DNA of 64,000 bases, from the NCBI RefSeq assembly GCF_003609995.1, contig NZ_AP018786.1, positions 2,366,001 to 2,430,000 on the forward strand, written 5' to 3'. A model generated the notes under the pieces. It was not told the origin of the DNA, did not search any database, and worked only from the letters and a program-made list of their open reading frames with translations. Source of the DNA: Sutterella megalosphaeroides. Lineage in GTDB: Bacteria > Pseudomonadota > Gammaproteobacteria > Burkholderiales > Burkholderiaceae_F. The position numbers were made by a program, and so were the translations under genes. The first letter of the stretch is position 1. Every line of letters begins with the position of its first letter. Positions 60,069-64,000 of the stretch are shown here, piece by piece.

Positions 60069-60109
60069 CCGCCCGACGCGTCGTTCGAGCCTCGAACATG
60101 TGAAACGGT

Positions 60110-60146
60110 CCGGTCGGGCGCCTTTCGGGCCCGGCCGGTATTTTTT
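60110..60146 (+). terminator. Terminator between binding protein and permease genes
   Basis: CCGGTCGGGC / GCCCGGCCGG stem (one G-T pair), then TATTTTTT. Partial read-through would favour the binding protein. Confidence 0.75.
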
Positions 60147-60285
60147 GAAGGGGTGCGATTTTCGCGCCGAGCGGCTCAAACCCGCTACAATCCGTCGATT
60201 CACCTTTTTCGGCGATTCCCGGCCCCGCGTCGTCTCAGCCCCGAACGACGTACAGGTTCACTACAGAAAAACTTAAAGGTCCGCC

Positions 60286-60951
60286 ATGGAATTTGATTTT
60301 TCGCTCATCCTCAACAGCTTCCCCCTGTTGTTGCGCGGTGCGGCGCTCACCCTTGAGATCACGGCCCTCTCCGTCGGTCTCGGTCTCGTTCTCGGCCTGA
60401 TCCTCGGCCTCTCGCAGCTCTCGAAGAAGCCCTGGCTGCGCTGGCCCGCGAAGGTATACGTCGACTTCATCCGCGGCACCCCGCTTCTGATTCAGATCTT
60501 CATCATCTACTTCGCGCTTCCGAACATCATCGGTTCGCGCATCGACCCCTTCATCGCCGCCGTTGCGGCCTGCTCGCTCAACTCGGGCGCCTACATCGCC
60601 GAAATCTTCCGCGGCGGCATCCAGTCGATCTCCCAGGGTCAGTTGCGCGCGGGCCTCTCGCTCGGCATGACCTACGGTCAGACGATGCGCTACATCGTGC
60701 TGCCGCAGGCCTTCAAGCGCATCATCCCGCCGCTTGGCAACGAATTCATCGCCATGTTGAAGGACTCGTCCCTCGTCTCGGTGATCGGCTTCGAAGAACT
60801 CACCCGCTCCGGTCAGCTCGTCATCGCCGAAACCTACGCCACGATGGAAATCTGGGCCGCCGTCGCGCTCCTCTACCTCATCATGACGCTCTCGATTTCG
60901 CAGCTCGTGAGCTTCGTCGAACGGCGCTACCGCCTCTCCGACGAACGTTGA
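60286..60951 (+). CDS. Amino-acid ABC transporter permease (GlnP/HisM family)
   Basis: A 221-aa inner-membrane permease with five spans. LLRGAALTLEITALSVGLGLVLG opens the domain, RGTPLLIQIFIIYFALP and AYIAEIFRGGIQSISQGQLRAG (the EAA region) follow, with VLPQAFKRIIPPLGNEFIAMLKDSSLVSVIG (read in parts) near the end. One permease that works as a homodimer is usual. No ATPase gene is adjacent: rpsO comes next, so the energising subunit must be encoded elsewhere. The start is 217 bp after the binding-protein gene. Confidence 0.9.
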   Translation: MEFDFSLILNSFPLLLRGAALTLEITALSVGLGLVLGLILGLSQLSKKPWLRWPAKVYVDFIRGTPLLIQIFIIYFALPNIIGSRIDPFIAAVAACSLNSGAYIAEIFRGGIQSISQGQLRAGLSLGMTYGQTMRYIVLPQAFKRIIPPLGNEFIAMLKDSSLVSVIGFEELTRSGQLVIAETYATMEIWAAVALLYLIMTLSISQLVSFVERRYRLSDER

Positions 60952-60987
60952 CCGCCCTTGACGGGCGCTCCTCCGACCGGGGGAGAA

Positions 60988-61026
60988 CGGGGAGCGACGC
61001 CCGCGCGACGCTCCCCGAATTTTTTT
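60988..61026 (+). terminator. Terminator after amino-acid permease gene
   Basis: CGGGGAGCG / CGCTCCCCG stem followed by AA and seven T. Confidence 0.88.
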
Positions 61027-61038
61027 GTCCCTTTTCAA

Positions 61039-61067
61039 TTGCGCGCCCTTCGGTTCGCAGGTAAAAT
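61039..61067 (+). promoter_or_regulatory. Promoter of rpsO
   Basis: TTGCGC and TAAAAT separated by 17 bp, about 75 bp before the rpsO start. Confidence 0.65.
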
Positions 61068-61141
61068 GCCCGCTTTCACGGCTCGAGTCTCAACGCTCGT
61101 GTCCGCAAGTTTTAAATTCAATTTCTATTACAGGAATTCAA

Positions 61142-61408
61142 ATGTCCGTTGAAATGAACAAGTCTGAGATCGTTGCCAAGTTCCAGCGCGCCGAAGGCGA
61201 CACCGGGTCTCCCGAAGTCCAGGTCGCTCTCCTCACGGCCCGCATCAACCACCTCACGGATCACTTCAAGGTTCACGCCAAGGATCACCACTCCCGCCGC
61301 GGTCTTCTCCGCATGGTTTCGCGCCGCCGCAAGCTCCTCGACTACCTGAAGCGCACCGACCTCAACGCTTACCGCACGCTGATTGACGCGCTCAATCTCC
61401 GTAAGTAA
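61142..61408 (+). CDS. rpsO: 30S ribosomal protein S15
   Basis: An 88-aa primary rRNA-binding protein of the small subunit. [24 protein letters not shown] and [24 protein letters not shown] (read in parts) are the invariant S15 helices contacting 16S rRNA. The ATG at 61142 gives the family length; the frame upstream is not coding. rpsO followed by pnp is the conserved order in proteobacteria. A hairpin ACGGCCTG / CAGGCCGT at 61431-61457 lies between them. Confidence 0.97.
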   Translation: MSVEMNKSEIVAKFQRAEGDTGSPEVQVALLTARINHLTDHFKVHAKDHHSRRGLLRMVSRRRKLLDYLKRTDLNAYRTLIDALNLRK

Positions 61409-61430
61409 GACGGATCATTTCTCTCAGACA

Positions 61431-61457
61431 ACGGCCTGCCGATCGACGACAGGCCGT
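61431..61457 (+). other. Stem-loop in the rpsO-pnp intergenic region
   Basis: ACGGCCTG / CAGGCCGT, perfect eight-base-pair stem without a T-tract. In E. coli the same interval holds terminator and RNase III processing hairpins; this may play a similar part. Confidence 0.5.
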
Positions 61458-61645
61458 CGTCGCATTTGCCACCATCACTCCCCACCGGTCGATCGTTGAC
61501 GACGTTTCCATCCGTCATCGCGTTGCGCCATGAGCCCTCTCCCGACTCGCGAGTCGGCTGATGCCGCAGCGTGGTGCGGGGCCCGCCCCCACTCACAGGC
61601 GGATGTCAACCGTCAGCGACGACCCCTCATTAAGGAGCATTCTCC

Positions 61646-63772
61646 ATGACGATGTTCAACAAGGTTTCGAAGAGCTTCCGCTTCGGCGACTACGACGTCA
61701 CGCTCACCACGGGTGAAATCGCCCGCCAGGCCACGGGCGCCGTCGTCTGCCAGATGGGCGACACGGTCGTGCTCGCGACGGTCGTCGCCAAGAAGGAAGC
61801 CAAGCCCGGTCAGGACTTCTTCCCCCTCACGGTCGACTACATCGAAAAGACCTACGCCGCCGGCAAGATCCCCGGGGGGTTCTTCAAGCGCGAAGGCCGT
61901 CCCTCCGAAAAGGAAACGCTCACCTCGCGTCTCATCGACCGTCCGATTCGTCCGCTCTTCCCGGACGGCTTCTTCAATGAAGTTCAGGTCATCATTCACG
62001 TCCTCTCCGCGGACCCCGCCGTCGATCCGGACATCCCCTCGATGATCGGCGCCTCCGCCGCTCTCGCCGTCTCCGGCATCCCTTTCCGCGGCCCGATCGG
62101 TGCCTGCCGCGTGGGCTACATCAACGACGAATTCAAGCTCAATCCGTCGCCCGCCGAACTCAAGGCCTCGCGCCTCGACCTCGTCGTCGCCGGTACGGAA
62201 CGCGCCGTGCTGATGGTTGAATCCGAAGCCGACATCCTCCCCGAAAAGACGATGCTCGAAGCCGTCATGTTCGGTCACCGCGAAATGCAGGTCGCCATCA
62301 ACGCGATCAACGAACTCGTCGCCGAAGCCGGCAAGCCCGCCTGGGATTGGCAGCCCGCTCCGAAGAACGAAGCGCTCATCGCCCGCATCGGCGAAATCTG
62401 CGGTCAGGGTCTCAAGGACGCCTACGCCATCCGCTCGAAACAAGCCCGCACGGAAAAGCTCCGTGAAGTCTACGCCGCCTGCGAAGCACAGCTCGCCGCC
62501 GACGCTGAAGCCGCCGGAACGGACGTTCCCGACATGAACGAAGTCCACGGTATTCTCTTCGAAATGGAAGCGAACATCGTGCGCTCGAACATCCTCAACG
62601 GCGAACCCCGCATCGACGGCCGCGACACGCGTACCGTTCGTCCGATCGAAATCCGTCAGGGCGTCCTGCCCCGCACCCACGGTTCCGCCCTCTTCACCCG
62701 CGGCGAAACCCAGGCGCTCGTCACGACCACGCTCGGCACGAAGCAGGACGAACAGATCATCGACGGTCTCTGCGAGGAATACCACGACCGCTTCATGCTC
62801 CACTACAACATGCCCCCCTTCGCCACGGGCGAAACGGGCCGCGTGGGCTCCCCGAAGCGTCGTGAAATCGGTCACGGCCGTCTCGCCAAGCGCGCTCTGA
62901 AGGCCGTCCTCCCGACGCCCGAAGAATTCCAGTACACGATCCGCGTCGTTTCCGAAATCTGCGAATCGAACGGCTCGAGCTCGATGGCGAGCGTCTGCGG
63001 CGGCTGCCTCTCGATGCTCGACGCGGGCGTGCCCCTGAAGGACTACGTGGCCGGCGTCGCCATGGGTCTCATCAAGGAAGGCAACAAGTTCGCGGTCCTC
63101 ACCGACATCCTCGGCGACGAAGACCACCTCGGCGACATGGACTTCAAGGTGGCCGGTACCGCCGAAGGCGTCACCGCCCTCCAGATGGACATCAAGATCG
63201 AAGGCATCACGGCCGAAATCATGCAGGCAGCGCTCGCGCAGGCCCACGAAGGCCGTCAGCACATCCTCGGCAAGATGCACGAAATGGCCGGCGGCGGTGC
63301 CAAGGACCTCTCCGACTACGCGCCCCGTATGGTCTCCTTCAAGATCAATCCGGAAAAGATCCGCGACGTGATCGGCAAGGGCGGCTCCACGATCCGCGCG
63401 CTGACGGAAGAAACCGGCACGACCATCAACGTCGAAGACGACGGCACGATCACGATCGCGAGCCCCGATACGGCCCGCGTCGAAGAAGCCCGCCGCCGCA
63501 TCGAACTGATCACGGCCGAAGTCGAAGTCGGTCAGGTCTACGAAGGCACGGTCCAGCGCCTGCTCGAGTTCGGCGCCATCGTCCAGCTCCTGCCCGGCAA
63601 GGACGGTCTGCTCCATATCAGCCAGATCGCCAACGAACGCGTCAACCAGGTTTCCGACTACCTGAAGGAAGGCCAGAAGGTTCGCGTCAAGGTGATCGAA
63701 GCCGACGAAAAGGGTCGCGTTCGCCTCTCCATGAAGGCTCTTCTGAAGGAAGAAGCCCGCAAGAGCGAATAA
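61646..63772 (+). CDS. pnp: Polyribonucleotide nucleotidyltransferase (PNPase)
   Basis: A 708-aa phosphorolytic 3'-5' exoribonuclease. First RNase PH domain with [28 protein letters not shown]; helical linker; second RNase PH domain with [22 protein letters not shown] and catalytic Asp in [21 protein letters not shown] domain [20 protein letters not shown] near residue 560; S1 domain [23 protein letters not shown]...KDGLLHISQ near 625. Start preceded by TAAGGAG. Full family length. A PNPase of this type joins RNase E in the degradosome and often autoregulates through its leader. Confidence 0.97.
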   Translation: MTMFNKVSKSFRFGDYDVTLTTGEIARQATGAVVCQMGDTVVLATVVAKKEAKPGQDFFPLTVDYIEKTYAAGKIPGGFFKREGRPSEKETLTSRLIDRPIRPLFPDGFFNEVQVIIHVLSADPAVDPDIPSMIGASAALAVSGIPFRGPIGACRVGYINDEFKLNPSPAELKASRLDLVVAGTERAVLMVESEADILPEKTMLEAVMFGHREMQVAINAINELVAEAGKPAWDWQPAPKNEALIARIGEICGQGLKDAYAIRSKQARTEKLREVYAACEAQLAADAEAAGTDVPDMNEVHGILFEMEANIVRSNILNGEPRIDGRDTRTVRPIEIRQGVLPRTHGSALFTRGETQALVTTTLGTKQDEQIIDGLCEEYHDRFMLHYNMPPFATGETGRVGSPKRREIGHGRLAKRALKAVLPTPEEFQYTIRVVSEICESNGSSSMASVCGGCLSMLDAGVPLKDYVAGVAMGLIKEGNKFAVLTDILGDEDHLGDMDFKVAGTAEGVTALQMDIKIEGITAEIMQAALAQAHEGRQHILGKMHEMAGGGAKDLSDYAPRMVSFKINPEKIRDVIGKGGSTIRALTEETGTTINVEDDGTITIASPDTARVEEARRRIELITAEVEVGQVYEGTVQRLLEFGAIVQLLPGKDGLLHISQIANERVNQVSDYLKEGQKVRVKVIEADEKGRVRLSMKALLKEEARKSE

Positions 63773-63824
63773 TCGATCCCGTCGATCGCACGGCCCCGAA
63801 GCCCGGTCTTCGGGGCACGCCGAC

Positions 63825-63868
63825 AAAGCCTCTTGAGCGTGTCAGAACGCCTCAAGGGGCTTTTCTTT
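63825..63868 (+). terminator. Terminator after pnp
   Basis: AAAGCCTCTTGAG / CTCAAGGGGCTTTT with trailing T; preceded by a CCCCGAAG / CTTCGGGG hairpin at 63794-63815. The last 130 bases hold a -10-like TAAAAT at 63959 but no gene within the window. Confidence 0.8.
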
Positions 63869-64000
63869 TGTGCGTCGGGCTTTCCTTCCGGGCGGCACGC
63901 GGGAAGGCCGCCCTCAAACTTTTGGTAAATCCGAGCCCTTGATTTAAGAGAAAACCGTTAAAATGCCGGGATTAGTCTCCGGATGTTTTGCCTTTCGGAG

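Overview
The window is about 64 kb of GC-rich chromosomal DNA from a Gram-negative bacterium. I infer a betaproteobacterium of the Burkholderiales, most likely the gut family Sutterellaceae. The grounds are an outer-membrane porin, a betaproteobacterial-type malate dehydrogenase of 328 aa, a Tat-exported flavoprotein reductase, an Fe-S FNR, oxygen-independent HemN and hybrid cluster protein. These point to an anaerobic or microaerophilic life. I see no phage, transposon, CRISPR array or plasmid gene; the region reads as core chromosome with metabolic modules.

Layout. 1-3.2 kb: 3' end of a porin gene, a small lipoprotein and two tandem nitroreductases. 3.5-10.1 kb: a 2-aminoethylphosphonate (2-AEP) operon (ATPase, fused permease, binding lipoprotein, PhnW, PhnX, HAD phosphatase) behind a Pho box. 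10.2-12.9 kb: Tat flavoprotein reductase and a Crp/Fnr-type regulator. 12.9-15.6 kb: divergent citrate synthase and malate dehydrogenase. 15.7-26.2 kb: TerC/CBS membrane protein, PIN protein, secreted 5'-nucleotidase, AGCS symporter, entericidin-like lipoprotein, RmuC, KefB/YbaL-like antiporter. 26.5-31.3 kb: BMP-family (nucleoside-type) ABC importer with a structured leader. 31.6-37 kb: tRNA-Arg, tRNA-Ser, NUDIX hydrolase, Nnr, a candidate sRNA, LysR regulator, UgpQ. 37-42.8 kb: fnr divergent from hemN, then alaS and a TusA-like gene. 42.9-46 kb: EamA transporter, two more identical tRNA-Arg genes, folA and thyA. 46-51 kb: a Pho-box-controlled ABC importer operon ending in a GpdQ-like phosphodiesterase. 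51.3-58.9 kb: hcp with an NsrR-type operator, two epsilon-type exonucleases, CstA, a hypothetical protein, DUF1178, tRNA-Ser, tRNA-Gly, MarR. 59.3-64 kb: amino-acid ABC binding protein and permease without an ATPase, rpsO and pnp.

How it works together. Scavenging of organic phosphorus recurs. Two separate operons carry PhoB-type direct repeats spaced 11 bp: one takes in and breaks the C-P bond of 2-AEP, the other pairs an ABC importer with a cytoplasmic phosphodiesterase and probably takes up intact phosphodiesters. A secreted 5'-nucleotidase, a nucleoside-type importer and UgpQ fit the same theme. The second theme is oxygen and nitric-oxide control: an FNR gene lies divergent from hemN, which has a perfect FNR box in class II position, and hcp has an NsrR-like palindrome over its predicted start of transcription.

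The least expected items are a candidate ~110-nt sRNA at 34785-34895, the Pho-controlled importer/phosphodiesterase operon, a leader hairpin that would mask the ribosome-binding site of the nucleoside-type operon, and a terminator-like hairpin directly against the folA start codon.
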